Source of the DNA: Burkholderiales bacterium
GTDB taxonomy: Bacteria > Pseudomonadota > Gammaproteobacteria > Burkholderiales > Thiobacteraceae
DNA: 64,000 nt
Reading direction: 5' to 3'
Assembly (NCBI GenBank): GCA_023511995.1
Contig: JAIMAL010000010.1
Coordinates: forward strand, 1 to 64,000
The translations under genes were made by a program, and so were the position numbers. Below, in pieces: positions 20,132 to 29,459 of the stretch. Numbering within the stretch: the first letter of the stretch is position 1; every line of letters starts with the position of its first letter. The notes beneath the pieces are model-generated. The model searched no databases and was not told the origin of the DNA. It saw only the letters and a list, made by a program, of their open reading frames with translations.

Positions 20132-21195
20132 CAGCGAGGCGCCGGCGGCTCGTCGGCAAAGCGCCAGATGTCCACGTCGCGCCCCTGCTCCCGCAGGCGT
20201 TCGGCGCGGGCGGAAAGGTAGCGCTGGAAGCTGGGCTCCTTGCGGTAGGCGCCGCTTGTCGCATAATCGAACATGCCCTGGGTGTGGAAGACCTTGAAGA
20301 AGGCTTCCGAACGGATGATCTCCCGGCCTTTGGCATCCATGATGACGATGGTGGGCGCGTATTTGACGTCCAGTTCCCGGGCCCAGTCGCGGGCGGTGGT
20401 CTTGCGCCCGTCGGGCAGAACCACCGGGGTGTCGGACCACATGTCGAGCTGGATGTTGTGTGCCCTGCGCACAATCTGGCGCGTCTCCGCATCGGGCAGC
20501 ACCTTCTCATGGAGGAGGTCACAGGCGGGGCAGTCCTTCTGCTCGAAAAAGACGGCGATGGGTTTCTTCACCCGGCGCAGGTCGTGGGGCGGCGGCGCGA
20601 AAAAGTCCTCGGCCTTGAGCGTGCCGGAGGCAGGCGGCGGCTCGTGGCGGGCCATGTAGTCGCGGAAACTGAGCTCTTTCTCCTTGCGCCCGGCCACATA
20701 CTCCAGGGCCAGCTTGAAGCGTTGCGGCGGCAGGTAGCCATTGAGGCGCAGGATCACCTCTCCCTTCTCGTCGAAGAAGAGCAGGGTGGGGGTGAACTGC
20801 ACCTTGAGGGCGGCGGCAAACTGTTTTTCCGTGAGCGTCCTGCCGGAAAAGTCCGTCACTTCCCGGTCCCCCCACATGTTGATGGCGACCGTCTCGAAAC
20901 GGGACTGCATGAGCTCGACGATGTCCTTCTGCGACAGGTTGCGCTCCACGAGGAGGTTGCAATAGGGGCAGTTGTCCTGGTGGAAGACGAGGAGCACGCG
21001 TTTGTTCGCCGCGGCCGCTTCGGCGATGTCCTCGCGCAGATTAAGAAAGCTTTCCTTGAACCACGCGGGATATTCCGTGGGCTTGGCGCCAAAATAGCGG
21101 CCCTTCTTTTCCGCGGCCCAGGCGGTGGGGCTCAAGCCCAAGGCGATGGCAAAAAGCAGGAGAACGAGGGGAAGGTGGAGACGGGAACGGTGCAT
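20131..21195 (-). CDS. Exported protein with two thioredoxin-like domains
   Basis: The 354-residue product has a signal peptide (hydrophobic 9 to 22, AWA-A cleavage near 27) and two thioredoxin-like domains. The first has C76-P-Y-C79 and cis-Pro in FTPTLLFFDEKGE; the second has C222-P-A-C225 and APTIVIMDAKGRE. Such SoxW/thioredoxin_2-type proteins act as periplasmic thiol reductases or isomerases, often in sulfur-oxidising bacteria; a role in sulfur compound handling is inference. GGAGG lies five bases before the ATG. It is divergent from the NarX-like gene and upstream of, but separate from, the pel operon. Confidence 0.85.
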   Translation of the reverse strand: MHRSRLHLPLVLLLFAIALGLSPTAWAAEKKGRYFGAKPTEYPAWFKESFLNLREDIAEAAAANKRVLLVFHQDNCPYCNLLVERNLSQKDIVELMQSRFETVAINMWGDREVTDFSGRTLTEKQFAAALKVQFTPTLLFFDEKGEVILRLNGYLPPQRFKLALEYVAGRKEKELSFRDYMARHEPPPASGTLKAEDFFAPPPHDLRRVKKPIAVFFEQKDCPACDLLHEKVLPDAETRQIVRRAHNIQLDMWSDTPVVLPDGRKTTARDWARELDVKYAPTIVIMDAKGREIIRSEAFFKVFHTQGMFDYATSGAYRKEPSFQRYLSARAERLREQGRDVDIWRFADEPPAPR

Positions 21196-21332
21196 GGCAT
21201 CCTCCGCTCAAAAGCAAAGCAAGATGATACCGCGACCGGGCTTTTCGCGGGCTTTCCCTCGAGGCTCATGGCAATCGCCATGATGCCGACCTAACTATTT
21301 GTTGGAAAAGCCGAAATCCGCGGGCCGGCGGT

Positions 21333-21360
21333 TTGCATTCCCCCCGGCCGGTGCTAGAAT
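21333..21360 (+). promoter_or_regulatory. Sigma70-type promoter for the NarX/NarL-like pair
   Basis: TTGCAT at 21333-21338 and TAGAAT at 21355-21360 are separated by 16 bases. Transcription would start near 21367, about 20 bases before the chosen start codon. The element resembles the candidate dsr promoter (TTGCAA, 16 bases, TAGAGT). Confidence 0.6.
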
Positions 21361-21386
21361 CGCCGGGCTTGCCCCATTGGCACGAG

Positions 21387-22598
21387 ATGGTCATGACCCA
21401 CGCAAAAAAGCCGGCGCGCCCCGTGGAGCCCGAAGAGGAACGGGCGGGCTACAAGCTGCCTGCGCTGCGTGTCTATTCAGAGATTGCCACCAGTCTGTCC
21501 AGTGACGCGGACCTGGAGCAGCTTCTGGAGCGTTTCCTGCAGACCATGATCCGCCTGGCGGGGGCCACTGGGGGGGCGGTGCGGGTGGTTTCCTCCGATG
21601 GTCAGCACATGCGCCTGGTGGGGGCCATCGGCCTGCCGCAGGAGGTCATCGACCGGGAATACCTGGTTCCCATCGGCTGCGGGGTGTGCGGGCAGGCGGC
21701 GCAGCACTTCGCCATCCAGCGCGGCGATGCGGCGGGCTGCTGCCACGAGGTCACCCACCTGGATTATTTCGGTGAAGGCTGCAAGAACGTGATCGCCGTC
21801 CCCCTGCGTCACAAGGGTAAGACCATGGGGGTGTACAACCTCTTCATGCCCTGCGACCGCAGCATTCCCGAAGAGGTGTCGCTGCTTTTCCTTTCCATCA
21901 GCGAACACCTGGGCATGGCCCTGGAGAACGCGCGACTGACGCGGGAGAATCTGCGCATCACCCTCATGGACGAGCGGCAGATGCTGGCCGCGGAAATCCA
22001 CGACTCCCTGGCGCAGACCCTGGCTTACATGAAGATGCGGCTGGCGATGCTCCGGGAAGCGGTGCGCGAGGGGGATGAGGTGGCGACTGAACGCTACCTG
22101 GGGGAAGTGGACGATGCGCTGGAATCGGCCTATTCGGGGCTAAGGGAACTGCTCACCCAGTTCCGGCAGAAAATGGACCCGCGGGGCCTGCTGCCCGCCC
22201 TGGAAGACCTCATGCACAATTTCTGCCAGCGCACCGGTATCAAGGTGGATTTCGTCAACCGCGCCCCTGACGTCAACCTCACCCCGGATCAGGAGGTGCA
22301 GGTGTTCCATATCGTGCAGGAGGCGCTCAACAACATCAGCAAGCATTCCGCTGCTCGGCATGTGCAGCTCACCATCGAATTCATCGGTGACCGTTACGCC
22401 GTCACCGTCACCGACGATGGCATCGGGCTCAAGGCCCAAGGCAATGGCGGACCGAGCATGCATCTGGGAATGAGCATTATGAAGGAACGGGCGCAGCGCT
22501 TGAACGGTGAGGTGACCGTGGACAGCCGTCCCGGCGAAGGGACGCGGGTGCATCTTGAGTTTCCTGCGCCGCGGCCGCGCAAGGTGGGGGCACGATGA
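21387..22598 (+). CDS. Soluble NarX-like sensor histidine kinase with cysteine-rich GAF domain
   Basis: The 403-residue product has no transmembrane segment, a GAF domain (about 25 to 180), a HisKA_3 box with the phospho-acceptor in AAEIHDSLAQTL (H205) and a HATPase_c domain (VQEALNNISKHS, then DDGIGL). It is of the NarX/NarQ/NreB class. The GAF domain holds five clustered cysteines (C98-x2-C101, C118-C119, C132), suggesting a redox or Fe-S ligand site; that is inference. I placed the start at 21387 because the candidate promoter occupies 21333-21360, which rules out the longer frame; ATG 21393 is also possible. It overlaps the response regulator by four bases. Confidence 0.88.
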   Translation: MVMTHAKKPARPVEPEEERAGYKLPALRVYSEIATSLSSDADLEQLLERFLQTMIRLAGATGGAVRVVSSDGQHMRLVGAIGLPQEVIDREYLVPIGCGVCGQAAQHFAIQRGDAAGCCHEVTHLDYFGEGCKNVIAVPLRHKGKTMGVYNLFMPCDRSIPEEVSLLFLSISEHLGMALENARLTRENLRITLMDERQMLAAEIHDSLAQTLAYMKMRLAMLREAVREGDEVATERYLGEVDDALESAYSGLRELLTQFRQKMDPRGLLPALEDLMHNFCQRTGIKVDFVNRAPDVNLTPDQEVQVFHIVQEALNNISKHSAARHVQLTIEFIGDRYAVTVTDDGIGLKAQGNGGPSMHLGMSIMKERAQRLNGEVTVDSRPGEGTRVHLEFPAPRPRKVGAR

Positions 22599-23263
22599 GC
22601 GAGCCGATCCGCGTCATTCTGGTGGATGATCACACCCTGTTCCGCAAGGGATTGGCGGAACTCATCGAACGTCACGGCCGCATCAAGGTGGTGGCCATGA
22701 CGGGCAATCCCGCGGAAGCCCGGGAACTCATCAAAACCCATCAACCGGATGTGGCCGTCTTTGATCTCAACATGCCTGGGGTGGACGGCATCACCCTCAT
22801 CGGTGAGCTGCGGCAGGAGGGCTGCACGGTGCCCATCGTGGTGCTCACCGTGAGCGACGCCCAGGAGGACCTGGCCGCTGCGTTGCGGGTGGGGGCACGC
22901 GGCTATCTGCTCAAGGACATGGAGCCCGACGACGTGGAAGACCTGCTGCAGCGGGCAGCGCGGGGCGAGACGGTGGTGGCGCCGAAGATGACGGCCAAGC
23001 TGGTCAACCTTCTGGACCAGAAACGAGGCACGCCGGATTCCCTGCTCGCCCAGCTCACCCAGCGGGAGCGTCAGATCCTCATGCACCTGTCCCGCGGCGA
23101 GTCCAACAAAGCCATCGCACGGGCGCTCGACATCAGCCACGATACCGTCAAGCTGCACGTGCGCCACATTCTGGCCAAACTCAATCTCTCCTCGCGGGTG
23201 GAGGCGGCGGTGTTTGCCGTGGAACACCGCCTCACCTCCCCCCGTTCCGTTGACGGCAACTGA
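22595..23263 (+). CDS. NarL-family response regulator
   Basis: The 222-residue product has a receiver domain with the acidic pair in VDDH, the phospho-acceptor Asp in VFDLNMPGVDG (about D52 to D55) and the K of LLKDME, then a LuxR/NarL helix-turn-helix (LTQRERQILMHLSRGESNKA, about 153 to 172, and SHDTVKLHVRHILAKL). It is translationally coupled to the soluble kinase. Its regulon is unknown; the neighbouring dsr and thioredoxin genes are candidates by position only. Confidence 0.92.
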   Translation: MSEPIRVILVDDHTLFRKGLAELIERHGRIKVVAMTGNPAEARELIKTHQPDVAVFDLNMPGVDGITLIGELRQEGCTVPIVVLTVSDAQEDLAAALRVGARGYLLKDMEPDDVEDLLQRAARGETVVAPKMTAKLVNLLDQKRGTPDSLLAQLTQRERQILMHLSRGESNKAIARALDISHDTVKLHVRHILAKLNLSSRVEAAVFAVEHRLTSPRSVDGN

Positions 23264-23313
23264 ACCCCCTGGCCGGCGGAAAAAGGGGCTTGACAGCGCT
23301 GGAGTCCCAAGGC

Positions 23314-24753
23314 TCAGGCGGCCTGGGTGTGTTCCGGTGTCGCTTCGCTGAGGCCGTCGCGGGAATCGCGGGGGTTGAACCACTTGAGCTTGTCGTGCAG
23401 GGTCACCACGCTGCCGACGATGATGAGGGTCGGTGCCTTGAGCTGCGCTGCCTCCGCGAGGACCGGCAGGGTGGCGAGGGTGCCGGTGACCACGCGCTGT
23501 TTCGAGGTGGTGCCCTGCTGGACGATGGCCGCGGGGGTCTCGGCGGGCAGCCCGTGCTCGATGAGTTTTGCGCAGAGCACAGGCAGCCCGTGCAGCCCCA
23601 TGTAGATGACGATGGTCTGATGGGGACGGGCGAGCATGTCCCAGTCGAGATTCATGCTGCCGTCCTTGAGGTGACCGGTGACGAAGACGCAGGCCTGGGC
23701 GTGGTCGCGGTGGGTTAAGGGAATACCGGCATAGGAGGCCACGCCGGAGGCGGCGGTGATGCCGGGGACCACCTGGAAGGGGATTTTGTTTTCCGCCAGG
23801 GTCTCGATCTCTTCGCCGCCGCGGCCGAAAATGAAGGGATCGCCCCCTTTCAGGCGCAGCACGCGTTTGCCTTGCTTCGCCAGGCGCACCAAGAGCTCAT
23901 TGATCTCCTCCTGGGGCAGGGCGTGGTTGGCCCGCCGTTTGCCCACATAGATGCGCTCCGCATCGCGCCGCACCATGTCGAGCACCGCCGGTGAGACCAG
24001 ATTGTCATAGACGACCACGTCCGCCTGTTGCATGAGGCGCAGGGCACGGAAAGTGAGCAGGTCCGGATTGCCCGGCCCACCGCCCACCAGATAGACCTCG
24101 CCGATGGCGGCATCCGGTTCCATTTCGCCGTCGATCATGGCCTGCAGCGTGGCGGCGGCGGCCTCGTCCTGGCCGGAGAACATCATTTCCGCCACCGGTC
24201 CCTGGAACACTTTCTCCCAGAAGCGGCGGCGGTTCTCCGGGCGCTTGAATTTCGCCTTGACCTGGTCGCGGAAGCGGGCGGCCAGGGCGGACAGACGACC
24301 GTAAGCGGTGGGGATCATCGATTCCAGGCGCGCGCGCAGCAGCCGCGCCAGCACCGGAGAGGCGCCGCCGGAACCGACGGCGATGAGGATGGGGGAGCGG
24401 TCAATGATGGACGGCATGACGAAGCTGCAAAGCTGCGGCGTGTCCACCACGTTGACCGGCAGGTGTTTGGCCTGGGCCGCCTCCGACACCACCCTAGCCT
24501 GGGCTTCGTCCTCCAGCGCGCAGACGACGATGTCCACATCATCCAGGAGTGCCGGGGTGAATTCCGCCGCCAGATGGCGGAGTCGTTCGGGATGTTCCAG
24601 TTGGGCAAAGGCTTCGGCGAGCCGTGGCGCCACCACGGTCACCCGGGCACCGGCGTTGAGGAGCAGCGCCGCCTTGCGCGCGGCCACTTCGCTGCCGCCG
24701 ACGACGAGACCGTGTTTGCCGCGGAGGTTCAGGAATATGGGCAGGAAATCCAT
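23314..24753 (-). CDS. cysG: Siroheme synthase CysG
   Basis: CysG methylates uroporphyrinogen III, dehydrogenates precorrin-2 and inserts iron to make siroheme. The 479-residue product starts [20 protein letters not shown] (the canonical N-terminus with NAD-binding [10 protein letters not shown]), has a dehydrogenase/ferrochelatase half (about 1 to 200) and a SAM-dependent methyltransferase half with [15 protein letters not shown] and [10 protein letters not shown]. Siroheme is the DsrAB cofactor, so its place at the end of the dsr cluster makes functional sense. A six-codon longer frame exists upstream, but the canonical start is at 24753. Confidence 0.95.
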   Translation of the reverse strand: MDFLPIFLNLRGKHGLVVGGSEVAARKAALLLNAGARVTVVAPRLAEAFAQLEHPERLRHLAAEFTPALLDDVDIVVCALEDEAQARVVSEAAQAKHLPVNVVDTPQLCSFVMPSIIDRSPILIAVGSGGASPVLARLLRARLESMIPTAYGRLSALAARFRDQVKAKFKRPENRRRFWEKVFQGPVAEMMFSGQDEAAAATLQAMIDGEMEPDAAIGEVYLVGGGPGNPDLLTFRALRLMQQADVVVYDNLVSPAVLDMVRRDAERIYVGKRRANHALPQEEINELLVRLAKQGKRVLRLKGGDPFIFGRGGEEIETLAENKIPFQVVPGITAASGVASYAGIPLTHRDHAQACVFVTGHLKDGSMNLDWDMLARPHQTIVIYMGLHGLPVLCAKLIEHGLPAETPAAIVQQGTTSKQRVVTGTLATLPVLAEAAQLKAPTLIIVGSVVTLHDKLKWFNPRDSRDGLSEATPEHTQAA

Positions 24754-24790
24754 GGGACGGTTTCTTTGCAAAAGACGCCCGGAGGCGGTT

Positions 24791-26260
24791 TCAGGAATGG
24801 CGGGCCGTGGCCTTCTTGCGCAGGGGACGGAAGATACCGGGACGGAAGACTTCCTTCGCCGAACGGGTGAAGGCCGAGGTGCAGGGTTCGATGGCGGTCT
24901 CGAATTCCTCGCACCAGGAGGGGTGGCTGTAGGACAGCTCCTTGAAGAACCACAGACCCTGTTCCGACTGGCAGGCGGCGGTCATCATCTGGATTTGCTC
25001 GCCGGCCTCGGGACCGACGATGCAGCCCCCTAGAAGCTGGCCGGTTTCCGCATCGTGCACCACCTCGATGAAGCCTTCCGTGTCGTGATAGGCGCGCGCC
25101 TTGCCCGAACCCAGGAAGCTCGTGCGGGCGGCTTCCGGTTCGAACCCCGCCGCTTCCGCCTGAGCTTCGGTGAGACCCACGGCGGCGATCTCCATGGCCG
25201 AATGGAGGACCGTGGGCACCATGAAATAGTTGAAAGTGAGGCTGTTGCCGTTGAGGGCGTTGGTGGCGGCGATCTTGGCATCGTGTAGGGCGGCATTGGC
25301 CGTCATCGGGCCGGGTTTGACATCGCCGATGGCGTAGACCCCGGGCACATTGGTTTCCAGGTAGCTGGAGGTGACGATGAAGCCCTCCTCGTTGACCTCG
25401 ATGCCTGCTTTGTCCAGATCGAGCCCGCGGGTCAGCGGCTGCCGCCCCACCGCCACCAGCACCTTGTCGAAGCGCGCCTCGCTGCCGTCGTCGAAGACCA
25501 CGGACACGCCATCGTCCTCCACCTTGCAATGGGCGACAGTGGTCCGGGTACGAAACGCGAGACCAATGCGGTGGAATTTGCGCACCAGGGTGTTGACGGC
25601 GTGTTCGGGAATGCGCGCATTGGGCAGCAGCGCCGGCGCCTGTTCGACGATGAGCACACGGCTGCCGAACTGATGCATGAGATAGGCCAGTTCCACATTG
25701 GCCATGCCGCCGCCCACGAAGAGCATGGAGCGGGGCAGGTCATCCTGCATGGTCATGAAATCCCGGGTGTTGAGGATATGCTGGCCGTCGGTGGGACACT
25801 GGGCAAGCGGCCGGGGTTCAGAACCTGTGGCAACGATGATGCGGGGGGCGCTCAGGGTGCGCACGGGGCTTGCCTCTCGCGTGTTGACGGCATCCACCGC
25901 CACTTCGTGGGGGCCGATGAAGCGCGCCCTTCCCTGGATCACCACCACCCCCAGCCGGCGCAGCCAGACGGGAAAGTTGTTGCGGATGCCCGCCACCACC
26001 TCGTCCTTGTGGCGCATGGCGGCGCGGAAGTCGCCCCGGATCTCCCCCGTGAGCCCACGGCCGTTGAGGTGCTGGACATCTTCGATCATGGAGGCGAGAT
26101 GGAGCAGGGTTTTCTTGGGGATGCAGCCCAGGTTCAGGCAGTTGCCCCCGGGCAACCCTTTTTCCACCAGGGCCACCTTGGCGCCAAGCTGGGCGGCGGT
26201 GAGGGCGGCTTTGTAGCCGCCGGGACCGCTGCCGATGACGATGACGTCGAACTTGTCCAT
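24791..26260 (-). CDS. Dihydrolipoamide dehydrogenase-like flavoprotein
   Basis: The 489-residue product is a pyridine-nucleotide disulfide oxidoreductase: FAD motif [10 protein letters not shown] (about 10 to 19), redox pair in [13 protein letters not shown] (about C43 and C48), NAD-binding [13 protein letters not shown] motif GVYAIGDV, and a C-terminal HPS with downstream Glu replacing the usual HPT active-site pair. It therefore oxidises a dithiol, normally dihydrolipoyl. No E2 or lipoyl-carrier gene is adjacent. It lies after dsrR at the end of the dsr cluster; involvement in sulfur metabolism is inferred from position. Confidence 0.88.
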   Translation of the reverse strand: MDKFDVIVIGSGPGGYKAALTAAQLGAKVALVEKGLPGGNCLNLGCIPKKTLLHLASMIEDVQHLNGRGLTGEIRGDFRAAMRHKDEVVAGIRNNFPVWLRRLGVVVIQGRARFIGPHEVAVDAVNTREASPVRTLSAPRIIVATGSEPRPLAQCPTDGQHILNTRDFMTMQDDLPRSMLFVGGGMANVELAYLMHQFGSRVLIVEQAPALLPNARIPEHAVNTLVRKFHRIGLAFRTRTTVAHCKVEDDGVSVVFDDGSEARFDKVLVAVGRQPLTRGLDLDKAGIEVNEEGFIVTSSYLETNVPGVYAIGDVKPGPMTANAALHDAKIAATNALNGNSLTFNYFMVPTVLHSAMEIAAVGLTEAQAEAAGFEPEAARTSFLGSGKARAYHDTEGFIEVVHDAETGQLLGGCIVGPEAGEQIQMMTAACQSEQGLWFFKELSYSHPSWCEEFETAIEPCTSAFTRSAKEVFRPGIFRPLRKKATARHS

Positions 26261-26360
26261 GTCCTTAGCTGCAATACCGTGAAGGGCGCGGGCCCACGGC
26301 GTAAGACGCCTGCCCCGGCGCGAAAATCACCGTTTCCACTCCCGCGCCCATTCCCATGGT

Positions 26361-26702
26361 CTAGCCACAGCCACAGTTTCCGCTCCCGCAGCCGCCACCG
26401 GGGGGTGTAGGTTCCGGCTGCGGGGGAAGGAAAACGAAGCCGAACTTGCCCGGCGCAAGCTCCGCGTAATCCATGGTGGCCCCTTTAAGCAGGGGCCAGC
26501 TTTTCGGCCCGATGACCACGTTGACGCCGGCAGGGCAGACGATCTCCATGTCTTCCACGCGCGCCTCGTCAAAGCCCAGGCCGAACTCGATATCCCCTTC
26601 CGGTGTGCGCTTGGCGGCAATGCGCAAGGCCAGGCCCACGGCGCCGCTTTCCTCGGCGGCCTTGGCGATCTGAATCGCGGCTTGTCGGGTGACGGTGAAC
26701 AT
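26361..26702 (-). CDS. dsrR: DsrR, A-type iron-sulfur-carrier-like protein
   Basis: The 113-residue protein has the IscA/HesB fold signature (FTVTRQAAIQIAKA ... GLALRIAAKRT ... FGLGFDEARVEDMEIVC). In Allochromatium vinosum DsrR is an IscA-like Dsr protein affecting dsr expression, and lacks the usual cluster cysteines. Here one Cys is in the core and three are in a Gly-rich tail (CGSGNCGCG), so cluster binding cannot be excluded. I chose the ATG at 26702 because AAGGAG precedes it; an upstream frame has no family similarity. It follows dsrN directly. Confidence 0.85.
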   Translation of the reverse strand: MFTVTRQAAIQIAKAAEESGAVGLALRIAAKRTPEGDIEFGLGFDEARVEDMEIVCPAGVNVVIGPKSWPLLKGATMDYAELAPGKFGFVFLPPQPEPTPPGGGCGSGNCGCG

Positions 26703-26731
26703 ACGAAGCTCCTTGGTGAAGTCGCCTGTCC

Positions 26732-28132
26732 CTAGGGAGCGGACAGGCGACGGGGGGAAGGATGGGCCTGGCAGCGCCTCACCCATTCCATGAAGCGCGC
26801 CGGCCAGTCGAAGCGGCGCGTCCCCCGCAAATGGGTATAGGACGCCAGCAGATTTTTGTAGACGAAGCCATCGTGCCTGCCGTCGATGCCGTGGCCGCGC
26901 TTCACCTCGTAGGCGTAGGTGAGGCCGGCGGGCAGGTTTTCCAGGCTCGAGTAATGGAATTCATGGGCCCAGATTTCCGGCAGGTCTTGCGGCCCCCGCG
27001 CCCAGGGGGAGGCGGCGGTCTGCTTGAGCCGGACATAGCCGCGGCCCACGGGCTTCGCGTGCATGACCACATCTCCCGGCACGATGCCCACCATCTCGTG
27101 GCGGATGCCGTCCGTGGTGAGGCTGCGTGCCAGGTACATGAGGCCGCCACATTCCACGTAGGCGGGCAGACCGGCTTCGATGGCGTCGCGGATGTCCCGG
27201 CGCAGACTCCGATTGGCGGAAAGTTCCCGGGCGAAACTCTCCGGGAAGCCGCCGCCGATGAAAAGGGCATCGGTTTCCGGCAGATGGGGATCGTGCAGGG
27301 TGTCGAAGGGGACGAGCTCGGCTCCCGCCGCCTGCAGGGCTTCCAGATCGTCCGGATAGTAGAAGCCGAAGGCCTTATCGCGGGCGATGGCCACGCGAAG
27401 GCGGCCGCTCACCGCAGGGGGACGGGCTGGCAGCGGGGCCACCAGGGGTGGGGCGGCTGCCGCCACGGCCAGCAGACGATCGAGATCCACCTGGCGGGCG
27501 ATGCGCTCAGCGAGGGCCTGAATGTGGGCCTGGGCTTCCGCTTCCTCATTGGCGGGGATGAGGCCGAGATGGCGTTCCAGAATCGTAAGCCCGGCATCGT
27601 GATGCACGGCGCCCAGCACCGGGATGTCGGTGTAATGCTCGATGACGGCGCGCAGCTTGGCTTCGTGACGGCTGCCGCCCACCTTGTTGAGGATGACGCC
27701 GGCGATGTACACCCCCCGGTCGAAGGCCTGATAGCCGAGGAGGAGGGGGGCCACGCCGCGGATGACGCCGGTGGTGTCCAGCACCAGCACCACGGGCAGG
27801 GCAAGGAGCTTCGCCAGGGCGGCATTGCTGTTGCTGCCATCCAGGTCCAGCCCGTCGTAGAGGCCCTTGTTGCCCTCCACCAGGGCGAGGTCGGCATGGG
27901 CGCTGCGGGCGATGAATTCGCCGAGGATCTCCTCCCGCCCTTGGACGTAGAAATCCAGGTTGTAGCAAGGCCGGCCGGCGGCCTGCGCCAGCCACATGGG
28001 ATCGATGTAGTCCGGCCCTTTCTTGAAGGGTTGCACCGTCAGCCCCCGCGCGCGCAATGCGGCACACAGACCGATGCTGACCGTGGTCTTACCGGAGGAC
28101 TTGTGCGCAGCGGAGATGAGGAGGCGGCCCAT
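26732..28132 (-). CDS. dsrN: DsrN, cobyrinate a,c-diamide synthase-like amidase
   Basis: DsrN amidates siroheme to the siroamide found in some DsrAB enzymes. The 466-residue product has a P-loop-like N-terminal domain (SAAHKSSGKTTVSIGL), ALVEGNKGLYDG, and a C-terminal glutamine-amidotransferase domain with FIGGGFPESFA and catalytic Cys in YVECGGLMYL. It is a CobB/CbiA-type protein of normal length. Because it sits between dsrP and dsrR, siroheme amidation is a better assignment than cobalamin synthesis. Confidence 0.93.
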   Translation of the reverse strand: MGRLLISAAHKSSGKTTVSIGLCAALRARGLTVQPFKKGPDYIDPMWLAQAAGRPCYNLDFYVQGREEILGEFIARSAHADLALVEGNKGLYDGLDLDGSNSNAALAKLLALPVVLVLDTTGVIRGVAPLLLGYQAFDRGVYIAGVILNKVGGSRHEAKLRAVIEHYTDIPVLGAVHHDAGLTILERHLGLIPANEEAEAQAHIQALAERIARQVDLDRLLAVAAAAPPLVAPLPARPPAVSGRLRVAIARDKAFGFYYPDDLEALQAAGAELVPFDTLHDPHLPETDALFIGGGFPESFARELSANRSLRRDIRDAIEAGLPAYVECGGLMYLARSLTTDGIRHEMVGIVPGDVVMHAKPVGRGYVRLKQTAASPWARGPQDLPEIWAHEFHYSSLENLPAGLTYAYEVKRGHGIDGRHDGFVYKNLLASYTHLRGTRRFDWPARFMEWVRRCQAHPSPRRLSAP

Positions 28133-28251
28133 GGTGCCAGTCCTGGCCGGCTAGGCGCCGAGCCCCTCCGCGGGCGGGGGGGAGGATGGGGGCGGCAGGC
28201 GCCGATGGGCGCAGAATGGATGCAACATGCCTCCTCCTCCGGGAAGTGGAG

Positions 28252-29457
28252 CTATCCCGCGGCGTGGGGGTCCACGTCCGCGTCGGCCAGGCTCTCCGGC
28301 AGAAAGCGCAGCACCTTGACCCCGATGGTCACGATGGCCAGGGCGACCGCGACCCCGCCCAGCCCCAGCAGGAACTCGGGCAGGGAGGGATGATAGGGAT
28401 GCACGACACCGTCAAAGAAGCTGCTGCGCTCCTCCCAGCCGGGGAAGATGTCCAGCGGATAGGCCTGGCCACCGATGATGGTGACGTACATCTGCGCCAG
28501 GCCGCCGAGCACCACCAGCAGACAGGCGGTCACCAGCAGGCCGCGCGAGGCGCGCAGCTTGCCGTTGAAGAGGATGAGCATGGGCACCACCGAACCCAGG
28601 AGAACCTGACCGATCCAGAACATCTGGGTGTAGATGCCCCCCTCGACGAGGATGAACCGCTCGACGCCGTGGTACTTGGTGAAATAGAGGTTGGTCATGT
28701 GGAAGACCACGACGAAATAGAGCGCGGCGGCGACGAACCAGCCGAGGAGCCGGCCGAGGCGATGCAGGATGGCATCCCCCAGCGGCCGCCCCGTCCAGGC
28801 ATAGGCGGCGATCAGGATGAGCAGATAGACCGCCATGCCGTAGGAAAAGGAGAAAATGATGAACATGGGGGCAAGCAGCGCGGAGCTGTAGGCTTCGCGA
28901 GCGACGAGAAAGCCAAAGATGGAGCCGGTACCGGTGGTGAGGATGAGGCGCCAGATGAAGGCGGCAAAGCCTGCGTATTTGCCGTAGGCAGCCACCGAGT
29001 TGTCCATCATGGTCCACAGATAGAGGGCGACGAAGGTGAAAAAGCCCGTGTAGAGGAAGACGTTCCAGGCAAACACGGATTTGAAGTTGTAATAGGTGGC
29101 GGCGACGATGACCCGGTCAGGCCGCCCCAGATCCAGCATCAGCACCATGAGACCCCCGGCCAGCAGCGCCACGGCCACCAGACCCGACAGACGGGCGAGG
29201 GGCTTGTAGGCGCTCTTGCCGAAGACGCTGGCAATGGAAGCGGCGTTGAGGGCACCGGAAGCGGCGACGATGAGGAAGACGGCGAACACGTGGGGCATGC
29301 CCCAGACGATCTGATTGGTCATGCCGGTCACGATGTGGCCGTGATGCTCCATGTAATAGGCCGCGCCCAGACCGAGCAGGGCGATGAGCCCGATGATGCC
29401 GAGCAATGCCCAGTAGCGGGGGCTGCGTCCTTCGACCTCACGATAGGCGATTTGCAT
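28252..29457 (-). CDS. dsrP: DsrP, NrfD-type quinone-interacting membrane subunit
   Basis: DsrP is the polytopic membrane subunit of DsrMKJOP and exchanges electrons with the quinone pool. The 401-residue product has about ten hydrophobic segments and the NrfD/PsrC-like features MLDLGRPDRV (about 108 to 117) and WNVFLYTGFF. I chose the ATG at 29457 (MQIAYREVEGRSPRY); a TTG two codons upstream is less likely. It lies three bases after dsrO. Confidence 0.94.
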   Translation of the reverse strand: MQIAYREVEGRSPRYWALLGIIGLIALLGLGAAYYMEHHGHIVTGMTNQIVWGMPHVFAVFLIVAASGALNAASIASVFGKSAYKPLARLSGLVAVALLAGGLMVLMLDLGRPDRVIVAATYYNFKSVFAWNVFLYTGFFTFVALYLWTMMDNSVAAYGKYAGFAAFIWRLILTTGTGSIFGFLVAREAYSSALLAPMFIIFSFSYGMAVYLLILIAAYAWTGRPLGDAILHRLGRLLGWFVAAALYFVVVFHMTNLYFTKYHGVERFILVEGGIYTQMFWIGQVLLGSVVPMLILFNGKLRASRGLLVTACLLVVLGGLAQMYVTIIGGQAYPLDIFPGWEERSSFFDGVVHPYHPSLPEFLLGLGGVAVALAIVTIGVKVLRFLPESLADADVDPHAAG

Positions 29458-29459
29458 GC

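Noticed and set aside
26732-28132. Cobalamin biosynthesis gene cbiA/cobB
   Set aside because: No other cobalamin gene is near, and the position between dsrP and dsrR fits DsrN, which amidates siroheme.
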